From: Nocardia higoensis
GTDB lineage: Bacteria > Actinomycetota > Actinomycetes > Mycobacteriales > Mycobacteriaceae
NCBI RefSeq assembly: GCF_015477835.1
Contig: NZ_JADLQN010000002.1
Location: 248,001-312,000, forward strand
Length of the DNA: 64,000 bases
Reading direction: 5' to 3'
Positions 1 to 9,170 of this stretch are shown here, in pieces; positions within the stretch are counted from its first letter, which is position 1, and each line of letters starts with the position of its first letter. A program made the translations under genes and the position numbers. The notes beneath the pieces were generated by a model that ran no database searches, had not been told where the DNA came from, and saw only the letters and a program-made list of their open reading frames with translations.

Positions 1-816
1 TCAGTGCCCGGTGAAAGTGGCCTTGCGCTTCTCGGCGAAAGCCCTCGGGCCTTCCTTGGCGTCGGCCGAGGCGAAGACCTCGGCGCCGAACTTCGCCTCG
101 ATCTTGAAAGCCTCCTCCTCGTGCAGGCCCTCGGTGTCCCGGATGGTGCGCAGGATGGCCTGCACCGCGAGCGGGCCGTTGGCCGCGATCTGATCGGCCA
201 GTTCCAGTGCCTTGTCGAGCGCGGTGCCGTCGGGGACCACATGGCCGATCAGGCCGATCTCCTTGGCCTCGGCCGCGGGGAGGTGGCGGCCGGTGAGCAG
301 GATCTCCGCGGCGATGGTGTACGGGATCTGCCGGACCAGTCGTACCGCCGAGCCGCCGAGCGGGAACAGCCCCCAGCGCGCTTCCGACACACCGAATTTC
401 GCGCTCTCGCCGGCCACCCGGATGTCGGTGCCCTGCAGGATCTCGGTGCCGCCCGCGATGGCGGGGCCCTCGACGGCCGCGATGAGCGGCTTGGTGAGCC
501 TGCGGCCCTTGAGCAGTGCGTCGAAGCGCGTGAGATCCCAGCCGCCGCCCTTGAACGAATCGCCCGGCGGCCGGGAGTTCATGGCCTTGAGATCCATCCC
601 CGCGCAGAACGCGCCGCCCGCGCCGGTCAGGATCGCCACGCGGATCTCCGGATCGCTGTCGACCTGATCCCAGGCATCGCGCATGATCGCCATCATCTCC
701 GCCGACAGCGCGTTGCGCGCCTCGGGGCGGTTCATCGTGACGATCAGGACGTGACCGCGCTTCTCGACGAGGCAGTGGCTCGTGTCCGGGTGGGAAGTTC
801 CCGCTTCTGGGGCCAT
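1..816 (-). CDS. echA19: Enoyl-CoA hydratase, EchA19-like
   Basis: A 271-residue crotonase-fold protein predicted to hydrate a 2-enoyl-CoA in beta-oxidation of the sterol side chain. Visible landmarks are the first oxyanion-hole segment FCAGMDLK (about residues 70-77), the second glycine-rich segment GPAIAGGTE (about 117-125) and a conserved Glu in VSEARWG (about 143-149). The ATG has a good ribosome binding site (AGGAGAAC) upstream. It is divergent from fadD19 with a KstR-like box between them, the arrangement known for echA19/fadD19 in mycobacteria. The crotonase family is certain; the EchA19 assignment rests on context and length (about 263 residues in M. tuberculosis). Confidence 0.85.
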   Translation of the reverse strand: MAPEAGTSHPDTSHCLVEKRGHVLIVTMNRPEARNALSAEMMAIMRDAWDQVDSDPEIRVAILTGAGGAFCAGMDLKAMNSRPPGDSFKGGGWDLTRFDALLKGRRLTKPLIAAVEGPAIAGGTEILQGTDIRVAGESAKFGVSEARWGLFPLGGSAVRLVRQIPYTIAAEILLTGRHLPAAEAKEIGLIGHVVPDGTALDKALELADQIAANGPLAVQAILRTIRDTEGLHEEEAFKIEAKFGAEVFASADAKEGPRAFAEKRKATFTGH

Positions 817-855
817 GACTTCTGTTCTCCTGACTGCTCGAGTCTTGTCAGAAAC

Positions 856-869
856 AGTAACACGTTCTA
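856..869. promoter_or_regulatory. KstR-like operator between echA19 and fadD19
   Basis: The sequence AGTAACACGTTCTA matches the KstR consensus TNNAACNNGTTNNA at all positions except the first. It lies in the 64-bp divergent gap, 11 bp before the fadD19 GTG, so it could repress both genes. KstR is a TetR-family repressor released by cholesterol-derived CoA thioesters. Assignment is by motif only. Confidence 0.75.
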
Positions 870-880
870 TTTTGGGGGTT

Positions 881-2545
881 GTGAGCTACAACATAGCGGA
901 CCTCGTCGAACATGCCGTCGACCTCATGCCCGACCGCGTCGCGCTGGTCGACGACGCCCGTGAGGTGACTTACGCACAGCTGGAGGAGCGAGCCAACAAA
1001 CTGGCCCACCACCTGCTCGAGCAGGGCGTGAAGCCCGGCGACAAGGTGGGTATCTACTCGCGTAACACCGTTGAGGCCGTCGAGGCCATGGTCGCGGTGT
1101 TCAAGGCGCGCGCGGTGATGATCAACGTCAACTACCGTTACGTCGAGAACGAGTTGCAGTACATCTTCGACAACTCGGACATGGTGGCGCTGATCCACGA
1201 GCGGCGCTACAGCGACAAGGTGGCCGCCGTGCGCGCCAATACGCCGAAACTGGGCACCGTCGTCGTCGTCGACGACGATACGACCGGCACCATCGCGACC
1301 GCAGCCGATTCGGTCGAATACGAAGCGGCGCTGGCGCAGTCCTCCGGGGAGCGGGATTTCGGCGAACGCTCGCCCGACGACCTCTACATGCTCTACACCG
1401 GCGGCACCACAGGCATGCCCAAGGGCGTCATGTGGCGGCAGGAAGACGTCTGGCGCGTGCTCGGCGGCGGCATCAACTTCATGACCGGCGCGGTCGTGGG
1501 CGACGAGTGGGATCTGGCCAAGGAAGGGCAGACCAACGGCGCGCTGACCCGGTACCCGATCCCGCCGATGATCCACGGCGGTTCGCAGTGGGCGACCTTC
1601 CAGAGCCTGTTCGGCGGCGGCAAGGTCGTCATGCTGCCGGAGTTCAGCGGGCACGGGGTGTGGCAGGCCATCGAACGGCACGCGGTGAATGTCCTGTTCA
1701 TCACCGGCGACGCCATGGGACGGCCGATGCTGGACGCGCTGCTGGAGGGCAACCCGGAGACCGGTAAGCCCTACGAGCCGTCGAGTCTGTACGCGATCGC
1801 CAGCAGCGCGGCGCTGTTCTCCCCGAGCATCAAGGAGAAGTACCTCGATCTGCTGCCCAACCGGGTCATCACCGACTCGATCGGCTCCTCGGAGACCGGC
1901 TTCGCCGGCATCAGCATGGCCGCCAAGGGGGCCGGGAACAGCGGCGGTCCTCGGGTGAAGATCGACGCCTCCACCGAGGTGCTCGACGAGCAGGGCAATC
2001 CGGTGGTCCCCGGCTCCGGGCAGATCGGTGTGCTGGCGCGCAAGGGCCACATCCCGCTCGGCTACTACAAGGACGAGGCCAAGACAGCGGCGACGTTCAA
2101 AGAGTTCAACGGGATCCGCTACTCGATCCCGGGCGACTTCGCGCGCGTGGAGGAGGACGGCACCGTCACCATGCTCGGGCGTGGTTCGGTGAGCATCAAC
2201 TCCGGCGGCGAGAAGATCTTCCCGGAAGAGGTCGAGGGCGCGCTCAAGGCGCATCCGGACATCTTCGACGCGCTGGTCGTCGGAGTCGAGGACGAGCGCT
2301 GGGGGCAGCGGGTCTGCGCGGTGGTGCAGTGTCGCGGCGAGAACCGCCCGAGCATCGAGGAGCTGCGTCCGGTGCTCACCCAGGAGATCGCCTCCTACAA
2401 GCATCCGCGTAGCCTGTGGTTCGTCGACGAGATCAAGCGCTCGCCCGCGGGCAAGCCGGATTACCGCTGGGCCAAGGAACAGACCGAGGCGCGTCCGGCC
2501 GACGCGCACGCGGAGGCGGGCGCCAAGCAACCGGCACAGCAGTAG
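881..2545 (+). CDS. fadD19: Steroid side-chain acyl-CoA synthetase, FadD19-like
   Basis: A 554-residue ANL-family ligase that activates a carboxylate to its CoA thioester through an acyl-adenylate; FadD19 in mycobacteria and rhodococci acts on sterol side-chain acids. The P-loop [11 protein letters not shown] lies at about residues 172-182 and the C-terminal catalytic Lys in SPAGKPDY at about 525. I chose the GTG at 881 because it follows GGGGG at short distance and gives the usual N-terminus ([11 protein letters not shown]). An upstream in-frame ATG at 782 would overlap echA19 and the operator. A short hydrophilic tail rich in Ala, Glu and Gln ends the protein. The FadD19 rather than FadD17 assignment is from remembered N-terminal similarity. 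Confidence 0.87.
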   Translation: MSYNIADLVEHAVDLMPDRVALVDDAREVTYAQLEERANKLAHHLLEQGVKPGDKVGIYSRNTVEAVEAMVAVFKARAVMINVNYRYVENELQYIFDNSDMVALIHERRYSDKVAAVRANTPKLGTVVVVDDDTTGTIATAADSVEYEAALAQSSGERDFGERSPDDLYMLYTGGTTGMPKGVMWRQEDVWRVLGGGINFMTGAVVGDEWDLAKEGQTNGALTRYPIPPMIHGGSQWATFQSLFGGGKVVMLPEFSGHGVWQAIERHAVNVLFITGDAMGRPMLDALLEGNPETGKPYEPSSLYAIASSAALFSPSIKEKYLDLLPNRVITDSIGSSETGFAGISMAAKGAGNSGGPRVKIDASTEVLDEQGNPVVPGSGQIGVLARKGHIPLGYYKDEAKTAATFKEFNGIRYSIPGDFARVEEDGTVTMLGRGSVSINSGGEKIFPEEVEGALKAHPDIFDALVVGVEDERWGQRVCAVVQCRGENRPSIEELRPVLTQEIASYKHPRSLWFVDEIKRSPAGKPDYRWAKEQTEARPADAHAEAGAKQPAQQ

Positions 2546-2562
2546 GGCCGAAGGGTCGAGGG

Positions 2563-2591
2563 GCCGCCGCGTCACGACGCGGCGGCTTTTT
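2563..2591 (+). terminator. Rho-independent terminator after fadD19
   Basis: GCCGCCGCGTC and GACGCGGCGGC form an 11-bp perfect inverted repeat followed directly by TTTTT. It sits 17 bp after the fadD19 stop and before the next gene on the same strand, so the two genes are probably not simply co-transcribed at full level. Confidence 0.85.
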
Positions 2592-2617
2592 CGCGCCCGG
2601 CGGCGGACAGGAGTGAG

Positions 2618-3418
2618 ATGAATATTCCGCCCGCGTTCTTCGAGCGCACCGACCGTGGTTTCGAGCCGCTGCCCGCCGCGGTCGGCGCGTGGTCGCCCGA
2701 CATGGTCAACGGGCCCGCGATCTGCGGTCTGCTCGCCGGTGAGCTCGACTCGGCGCACCGGCCGGAAGGTTTCGTGCCGGCGCGGCTCACCGTCGACCTG
2801 TTCCGCGCGACGCTGCGCAAGCCGCTCGAGGTCACCACCGTGGAGGTCCGCCGCGGGTCGCGCATCGCCGTGGCCGACGCTCAGCTGCTCCAGGAAGGCC
2901 GTGCGGTGGCCAGGGCCACCGCGGTGTTCCTCCGCCCCTCCGAACAGCCGCCGGGCGAGGTCTGGACCCGTGGTGAGATCCCCGCGCCGCCGCCCGCCGA
3001 GCTGAGCGGCGGGCCGGTGTCGTATCTGTGGAACAGCGGCGAGGACCCCGCCGGCTGGTCACGCCGCCTGGGCGGACACCAGAACGACCAGCGCAAGCGC
3101 ACCTGGCAGCGGCCGTTCCCGGTGATCCTCGGCGAGGAGCCGAATGTGCTCGCCACCGTGGCCACCGTCGGCGAATCGACCAGCATGCTGACCAACTGGG
3201 GCGCACAGGGCGTCGGCTTCATCAACGGCGACCTCACCCTGGTGCTGAGCAGGCTGCCACGCGGCGGCGCGATCGGCGTGCAGGCCGAGAACCACTTCAG
3301 CGCCGACGGGATCGCGGTCGGCAATGCCACGCTGTTCGACGAGGACGGGCCGTTCGGCGCGGGCGTGACCACGGCGGTGGCCAATCCCGCCGCCCAGGTG
3401 GACTTCTCGCGACGCTAG
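2618..3418 (+). CDS. Acyl-CoA thioesterase-like (double hotdog) protein
   Basis: A 266-residue protein resembling the thioesterase-like superfamily (TesB-type double hotdog). The first half contains FVPARLTVDLFRATLRKPLE, typical of the N-terminal hotdog helix and strand, followed by RRGSRIAVADAQLLQEGR; the second half carries a weaker repeat. The expected role is hydrolysis of acyl-CoA or non-catalytic acyl-CoA binding. The ATG has AGGAG upstream. It follows fadD19 but is separated from it by a strong terminator, and it is convergent with fadE27. A role in sterol side-chain breakdown is inferred from context only. Confidence 0.7.
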   Translation: MNIPPAFFERTDRGFEPLPAAVGAWSPDMVNGPAICGLLAGELDSAHRPEGFVPARLTVDLFRATLRKPLEVTTVEVRRGSRIAVADAQLLQEGRAVARATAVFLRPSEQPPGEVWTRGEIPAPPPAELSGGPVSYLWNSGEDPAGWSRRLGGHQNDQRKRTWQRPFPVILGEEPNVLATVATVGESTSMLTNWGAQGVGFINGDLTLVLSRLPRGGAIGVQAENHFSADGIAVGNATLFDEDGPFGAGVTTAVANPAAQVDFSRR

Positions 3419-3450
3419 GTAGACGGGCCGCGCGACGACTTCGGACGACG

Positions 3451-3485
3451 AAGCCGCCCAGGCGACGCTTGTCGCCGGGCGGCTT
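3451..3485. terminator. Bidirectional hairpin between thioesterase gene and fadE27
   Basis: AAGCCGCCC, one unpaired base, GGCGAC, loop GCTT, GTCGCC and GGGCGGCTT form a 15-bp composite stem between two convergent genes. No long T-run follows on either strand, so termination is inferred from position and stability. Confidence 0.7.
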
Positions 3486-3503
3486 CGCCGTGCACGAGCC
3501 CGC

Positions 3504-4634
3504 TCAGGCGGGGTCGGCCAAGAGCGCGCCGAGGGCGCGCAGGTGGTCGGTGGCTCCGCCGAGGGCGAATTCGTTGTGCTTGGCGGCGGTGAAGTAGTTG
3601 TGCACGATGTGGTCGCGGTCGATGCCGACGCCACCGTGGATGTGGACGACGGTGTGGGCGACGCGGTGGCCCGCGTCGGCGGCCCAGAACTTGGCGGTGT
3701 GCACGGCCTCGGCGGCAGGCAGTTCCTCGGCCAGCCGCCACGCGGCCTGGGTGACGGCCAGGCGCAGGCCCTGGACGTCGATATAGGCGTCGGCAAGGCG
3801 CTGGGCGACGGCCTGGAAGCTTCCGATGGCCTTGCCGAACTGCTCGCGTTCCCTGGCGTAGCCCGCGACGAGGTCCAGCGCGCGCTCCAAGGTGCCGAGC
3901 TGTTGGGCGCTCAGCCCGAACCAGGCGCGGGTCAGCAGCCAGTCCAGGACGGTCGCGCCGTTCTCCGGCGCGCCCTCCGGGCCGATCAGCTCGGCGGGGG
4001 CATCGGTGAATTCGACGATGGACTCGGCGCCGAGATCGACGACCTGCTGGGGCGTGATCCGCACGCCTTCGGCCGCCGGATCGACCAGGAACACGGCGGG
4101 CGAGCCCGCCACCTGGGCGGAGACGAGCAGGCGCGCCGCGCGGTCGGCGTAGGGAACGGTGATCTTGGTGCCGGTCAGCCGCCAGCCGTCCGCGCTCTCG
4201 GTCGCGGCGGTGGCGGGCGCTTCGGGGCGGTAGTTGAACTCTTCGATCAGCGCGGCGCTGAGGACGGCCGAGCCGGTGCCCGCGCGGCGCGCCCATTCCC
4301 GCTGCTGGTCGGAACCGAAGCGCGCCAGCGTGCCCGCGCCGACGACCACCGACCACAGGTAGGGCACGGCGGCCACCACTTTGCCGAGTTCGCGCAGCAC
4401 CGCGTACTGCTCGAGCGCACCGAGCCCGTTGCCGCCGACGTCTTCGGGCACCGTCGCGGACAGGATGCCGGTCTCGGCGAGCGCGGCCCACAGCGGTTCG
4501 TCGAAGCGCCCTGCGCCTGTCCGGCTCGCGGTGGTGTCGAGTTCGCGCAGCCGGTCGGCGGTCACCAGCTTGGCGCACACCTCGCCGGTCAGTGCGGCGA
4601 GATCGAGCTGGCCCTCGGTGGGCGTGAAATCCAT
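3504..4634 (-). CDS. fadE27: Acyl-CoA dehydrogenase subunit FadE27 (ChsE5-like)
   Basis: A 376-residue acyl-CoA dehydrogenase-fold protein, predicted beta subunit of the heterotetrameric ChsE4-ChsE5 enzyme that introduces the first double bond into the sterol side-chain CoA ester. It has an acyl-CoA dehydrogenase N-domain (WAALAETGILSATVPEDVGG), a middle domain, and a C-terminal helical domain with AREREQFGKAIGSFQ and IHGGVGID, the FAD-contact segments. In the known heteromers this subunit supplies FAD contacts while the partner supplies the catalytic Glu. The ATG has AAAGG upstream. It lies 34 bp downstream of fadE26 on the same strand, so an operon is likely. Confidence 0.87.
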   Translation of the reverse strand: MDFTPTEGQLDLAALTGEVCAKLVTADRLRELDTTASRTGAGRFDEPLWAALAETGILSATVPEDVGGNGLGALEQYAVLRELGKVVAAVPYLWSVVVGAGTLARFGSDQQREWARRAGTGSAVLSAALIEEFNYRPEAPATAATESADGWRLTGTKITVPYADRAARLLVSAQVAGSPAVFLVDPAAEGVRITPQQVVDLGAESIVEFTDAPAELIGPEGAPENGATVLDWLLTRAWFGLSAQQLGTLERALDLVAGYAREREQFGKAIGSFQAVAQRLADAYIDVQGLRLAVTQAAWRLAEELPAAEAVHTAKFWAADAGHRVAHTVVHIHGGVGIDRDHIVHNYFTAAKHNEFALGGATDHLRALGALLADPA

Positions 4635-4668
4635 GGTGTGTCTACCTTTCCGGTTCCGCGTGGGCCGA

Positions 4669-5862
<1,194 letters not shown>

Positions 5863-5943
5863 GGCGAGACCTCATGTCGTGACGGCGGGTGTCAGCGGGT
5901 GTTCTGGGCGATACCGATGTTGTCCCGATGATTGCATATCGAC

Positions 5944-5957
5944 TGAAACATGTTCCA
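5944..5957. promoter_or_regulatory. KstR-like operator between fadE26 and fdxD
   Basis: TGAAACATGTTCCA is a full match to TNNAACNNGTTNNA. It is 81 bp before the fadE26 ATG and 87 bp before the fdxD ATG in a 182-bp divergent gap, so it probably controls both directions. This is the best of the four boxes in the window. Confidence 0.82.
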
Positions 5958-6044
5958 GTATTGCCGGTGAATACCGTCGATGCGCGCGCGAGTGCCCGCA
6001 TCGGCTTGTAGTCTGGCGTCCGAGTCGGGTGTAAAGGAGTTCTC

Positions 6045-6233
6045 ATGAAGGTCAGCGTCGATCTCGACCAGTGCGAGGCCAACGGAATCTGCGTCGGATT
6101 CGCCCCCGACGTGTTCGAACTCGACGACGACGACCAGCTGCACATCCTCGTCGACGATGTGCCCGCCGATCGCCGCGCCGCGGTGGAGGATGCGGTGGCG
6201 CAGTGCCCGAAGGCCGCGCTGAAGCTGCTCTGA
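6045..6233 (+). CDS. fdxD: Small [3Fe-4S]-type ferredoxin, FdxD-like
   Basis: A 62-residue acidic ferredoxin. Cys10 and Cys16 form CEANGIC and Cys54 lies in AQCPKAA, giving three cluster cysteines. The position that is the fourth Cys in [4Fe-4S] proteins is Asn13, as in actinobacterial 3Fe-4S ferredoxins with a variable residue. It probably donates electrons to a cytochrome P450 or another redox enzyme of sterol degradation, but no P450 gene lies in the window. The ribosome binding site AAAGGAG is strong. Its position between fadE26 and hsd4A matches M. tuberculosis fdxD. Confidence 0.88.
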   Translation: MKVSVDLDQCEANGICVGFAPDVFELDDDDQLHILVDDVPADRRAAVEDAVAQCPKAALKLL

Positions 6234-6251
6234 CCGATGCTTGTCACCGGT

Positions 6252-6265
6252 AGGAACACGTTCTA
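6252..6265. promoter_or_regulatory. KstR-like operator upstream of hsd4A
   Basis: AGGAACACGTTCTA matches TNNAACNNGTTNNA except at the first base. It lies 10 bp before the hsd4A GTG, in the 42-bp gap after fdxD, implying a separate KstR-controlled promoter for this gene. Confidence 0.75.
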
Positions 6266-6275
6266 GAGTCGGCCC

Positions 6276-7181
6276 GTGAGCGAAACGAATCTGAGCTTGG
6301 CGGGCCGGGTGGCCCTGGTGACCGGTGCGGGTGCGGGACTCGGCAAGGCGGAGGCGCTCGCGCTGGCCCGCGCGGGCGCCTCGGTGGTGATCAACGACCT
6401 GGCGGAGAATGAAGCGGTCGCCGAAACCCTCGCCGAGATCAGGGACTGCGGCGCGAAGGTGGAATTCGTCGCGGGCAGCATCGCCGAGCGCGCCACCGCC
6501 GACGCGCTGATCGACACCGCCGTACAGTCCTTCGGCGGTGTGGACATCGTGGTCAACAATGCGGGCATCACCCGCGACCGGATGCTGTTCAACATGTCCG
6601 ACGAGGAATTCGACGCGGTGATCGCGGTGCATCTGCGCGGTCATTTCCTGCTGACCCGCAATGCGGCCGCGTATTGGCGCGACAAATCCAAGCAGGCCGG
6701 AGCTCCGGTATACGGCCGGCTGATCAATACCTCCTCCGAGGCGGGATTGCTCGGCCCGGAAGGTCAGGCGAACTACGGCGCGGCCAAGGCGGGCATCACC
6801 GCGTTGACCCTGTCGGCCGCGCGGGTGCTCGCGCGCTACGGCGTGCGGGCCAACGCGATCGCCCCGCGGGCCAGGACCGCGATGACCGCGGCGGTGTTCA
6901 GCGACGCGCCCGAGGGCGCTGTCGATCCGCTCTCGCCCGATCATGTGGCGAACCTGGTCGCGTACCTGGCCTCGCCCGCGGCGGAATCGGTGAACGGGCA
7001 GCTGTTCGTCGTCTACGGGCCGATGGTCGCGCTGATGGCGGCACCCGTGGTCGAGCAGCGCTTCGATGCTGCTGGAGATGCCTGGGGCGCAACCGAATTG
7101 GCGTCCACGCTGGGTGGCTACTTCGCCGAGCGTCCCGCCGATCGCACCTTCTCGGCGTCGTCGCTGAAGGATCTGGGGTAG
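6276..7181 (+). CDS. hsd4A: Short-chain dehydrogenase/reductase, Hsd4A-like
   Basis: A 301-residue SDR oxidoreductase. TGAGAGLGKAEA (about residues 16-27) is the NAD(P)-binding glycine motif, NNAGITRDR follows, and the catalytic Ser is in NTSSEAG with YGAAK giving the Tyr-x3-Lys pair. The homologue next to mce4 in M. tuberculosis (Rv3502c) is described as a steroid or hydroxyacyl-CoA dehydrogenase, so oxidation of a side-chain beta-hydroxyacyl-CoA or a 17-hydroxysteroid is plausible. The C-terminal 60 residues after the core are longer than in minimal SDRs. The start is GTG at 6276 with weak Shine-Dalgarno; the KstR box just before it would suit a leaderless mRNA. Confidence 0.82.
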   Translation: MSETNLSLAGRVALVTGAGAGLGKAEALALARAGASVVINDLAENEAVAETLAEIRDCGAKVEFVAGSIAERATADALIDTAVQSFGGVDIVVNNAGITRDRMLFNMSDEEFDAVIAVHLRGHFLLTRNAAAYWRDKSKQAGAPVYGRLINTSSEAGLLGPEGQANYGAAKAGITALTLSAARVLARYGVRANAIAPRARTAMTAAVFSDAPEGAVDPLSPDHVANLVAYLASPAAESVNGQLFVVYGPMVALMAAPVVEQRFDAAGDAWGATELASTLGGYFAERPADRTFSASSLKDLG

Positions 7182-7536
7182 CTCCTCGCGCCCGGTGTCG
7201 CGACGGTGGGACCGGGTTTCGGGTCCACCGCGCGGAAGCTACCGGCGACGCGGCTCAACTGATCAAGTGTCCATTTGTTGATCACCGGTCCGCGTCTTGG
7301 TAGACATGTGTGTCCCCATGTGTGCTCGGGCTCACACCGGATCGACGAAACACGGAGTACATGGTGCTGATACGTGTTGCAAATTTTGCGGACTGACATT
7401 CGACAAAATGCAGGTCAATTGTGGGTAAAAACTCACAATTCAGATGTGAACGTGTTCTAATCATGACGGCGAAGCGGCCACGGCGATCGGTCGTGTCCCG
7501 TCGCCGTAAGTGCTGAGTGAGCTAGGAGGATCGCGG
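7182..7536 (+). promoter_or_regulatory. mce4 promoter region
   Basis: 355 bp without a gene, more AT-rich than its surroundings. It contains the inverted repeat TGATCAA (7260-7266) and TTGATCA (7278-7284) with an 11-bp spacer, the KstR-like box at 7446-7459, and an AGGAGGA ribosome binding site at 7524-7530. I see no short gene or terminator. It most likely carries the promoter of the ten-gene mce4 operon. Confidence 0.7.
7446..7459. promoter_or_regulatory. KstR-like operator of the mce4 operon
   Basis: GTGAACGTGTTCTA matches TNNAACNNGTTNNA except at the first base. It lies 77 bp upstream of the chosen yrbE4A ATG. Control of mce4 by KstR is established in mycobacteria and rhodococci; here the motif is the only evidence. 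Confidence 0.78.
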
Positions 7537-8301
7537 ATGAACGAGGTCCTTGCCGTTCCGCTTCGCGCCGTCGGAGGGTTCTTCGAACTCTGCGCCGATG
7601 TCGCCCGAGCGAGTTTCCGCAGGCCCTTCCAAGCGCGTGAGTTCATCGATCAGTCCTGGTTCATCGCGCGCGTATCCATCGTGCCGACCCTGCTGGTCGC
7701 GATCCCGTTCACCGTTCTGGTGAGCTTCACGCTGAATATCCTGCTCCGCGAGATCGGCGCCGCCGACCTCAGCGGCGCGGGCGCCGCTTTCGGTGCGGTG
7801 ACGCAGGTCGGCCCGATCGTCACGGTGCTCATCGTGGCAGGCGCGGGCGCCACGGCCATCTGCGCCGATCTCGGCGCGCGAACCATCCGCGAGGAGATCG
7901 ACGCCATGCGGGTACTGGGCATCGACCCGGTACAGCGCCTGGTCGTGCCGCGCGTACTCGCCTCGATGTTCGTCGCACTCATGCTCAACGGCCTGGTGTG
8001 CACCATCGGCATCGTCGGCGGTTTTCTTTTCTCGGTGTACCTGCAGGACGTGAATCCGGGCGCCTTCGTCAACGGCATCACCCTGCTGACCAATCTGCCC
8101 GAGCTGATCATCTCCGAGGTGAAGGCCGGGCTGTTCGGGCTGATCGCCGGGTTGGTGGCCTGTTATCTCGGCCTGAACGTCAAAGGTGGTCCCAAGAGTG
8201 TCGGTGATGCGGTGAACCAGACCGTCGTCTTCGCCTTCATGGCCCTGTTCGTGGTGAACGTGGTGGTCACCGCGGTCGGCATCAAGTTCTCGGCGCGGTG
8301 A
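7537..8301 (+). CDS. yrbE4A: Mce4 permease subunit YrbE4A
   Basis: A 254-residue polytopic membrane protein of the MlaE/YrbE permease family, one half of the inner-membrane channel of the Mce4 sterol importer. Hydrophobic segments include ARVSIVPTLLVAIPFTVLVS and VFAFMALFVVNVVVTAVG. The signature region AGAGATAICADLGARTIREE followed by EIDAMRVLGIDP is typical of YrbE proteins. I take the ATG at 7537, seven bases after AGGAGGA, rather than an in-frame GTG 27 bp upstream that precedes the ribosome binding site; this gives the same length as the M. tuberculosis protein. First gene of the mce4 operon. Confidence 0.93.
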   Translation: MNEVLAVPLRAVGGFFELCADVARASFRRPFQAREFIDQSWFIARVSIVPTLLVAIPFTVLVSFTLNILLREIGAADLSGAGAAFGAVTQVGPIVTVLIVAGAGATAICADLGARTIREEIDAMRVLGIDPVQRLVVPRVLASMFVALMLNGLVCTIGIVGGFLFSVYLQDVNPGAFVNGITLLTNLPELIISEVKAGLFGLIAGLVACYLGLNVKGGPKSVGDAVNQTVVFAFMALFVVNVVVTAVGIKFSAR

Positions 8302-8305
8302 CGCG

Positions 8306-9157
8306 ATGTCGTTCGTGATCGCTTCCCGTTTCCCCAAGGCGGTGCGACGGGTGCGCCGGCTCTCCGATTCGCTGGATACAGCCGGCAAGCACGCGGTGTT
8401 CTACGCCAGGGCACTGGCCTCCATCCCCCGCGCGCTGGTGCACTACCGCACCGAGACCATCCGGCTCATCGCCGAGATCTCGATGGGCACCGGCGCGCTG
8501 GCGGTGATCGGCGGCACGGTGGTGATCGTCGGCTTCCTGACGCTGTTCTCCGGCGGCACCATCGCCGTGCAGGGCTACAGCTCGCTGGGCAATATCGGCG
8601 TCGAGGCGCTGACCGGCTTCTTCTCGGCCTTCCTGAACGTGCGCATCGCCGCCCCGGTGATCTCCGGTATCGGTCTGGCGGCCACTATCGGCGCCGGATC
8701 CACCGCGCAGCTGGGCGCGATGCGGGTCTCCGAGGAGATCGACGCGCTCGAGGTGATGGCGATCCGCCCGGTGCCGTATCTCATCGGCACCAGGGTGCTG
8801 GCCGGGATGATCGCGATCGTGCCGCTGTACGCGCTGGCGGTGATCGCCTCGTTCTTCGCGGCGCGCTTCGCCACGGTCGTCATCTACGGCCAGTCGGCCG
8901 GCGTCTACGACCATTACTTCTCGACCTTCCTCATCCCCAGCGACATCCTGTGGTCTTTCGCGCAGGCGATCCTGATGGCGTTGGCGGTCATGATGATTCA
9001 CACCTATTACGGATATTTCGCCGCGGGCGGCCCGGTCGGGGTCGGCGTCGCGGTCGGCAATGCGGTGCGCGCCTCACTGGTCGCGGTGGTCACGGTGACG
9101 CTGTTGATGTCGCTGGCCATCTACGGCACCTCCGGCAACTTCCACCTCTCCGGGTAG
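8306..9157 (+). CDS. yrbE4B: Mce4 permease subunit YrbE4B
   Basis: A 283-residue MlaE/YrbE-family membrane protein, the second permease half. It has GLAATIGAGSTAQLGAMRVSE then EIDALEVMAIRPVPYLIG, the B-type counterpart of the YrbE4A signature, and five or so hydrophobic segments. It starts four bases after yrbE4A, so translation is probably coupled. The two YrbE proteins are expected to form a heterodimer driven by an MceG-type ATPase encoded elsewhere. Confidence 0.93.
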   Translation: MSFVIASRFPKAVRRVRRLSDSLDTAGKHAVFYARALASIPRALVHYRTETIRLIAEISMGTGALAVIGGTVVIVGFLTLFSGGTIAVQGYSSLGNIGVEALTGFFSAFLNVRIAAPVISGIGLAATIGAGSTAQLGAMRVSEEIDALEVMAIRPVPYLIGTRVLAGMIAIVPLYALAVIASFFAARFATVVIYGQSAGVYDHYFSTFLIPSDILWSFAQAILMALAVMMIHTYYGYFAAGGPVGVGVAVGNAVRASLVAVVTVTLLMSLAIYGTSGNFHLSG

Positions 9158-9170
9158 ACGGGCTCAGGAC

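Noticed and set aside
848..2758. Long minus-strand open frame (about 636 codons) opposite fadD19
   Set aside because: It is antisense to a full-length conserved ligase, lacks any recognisable domain, and has the Arg/His/Val-rich composition of a reverse-frame artefact in high-GC DNA.
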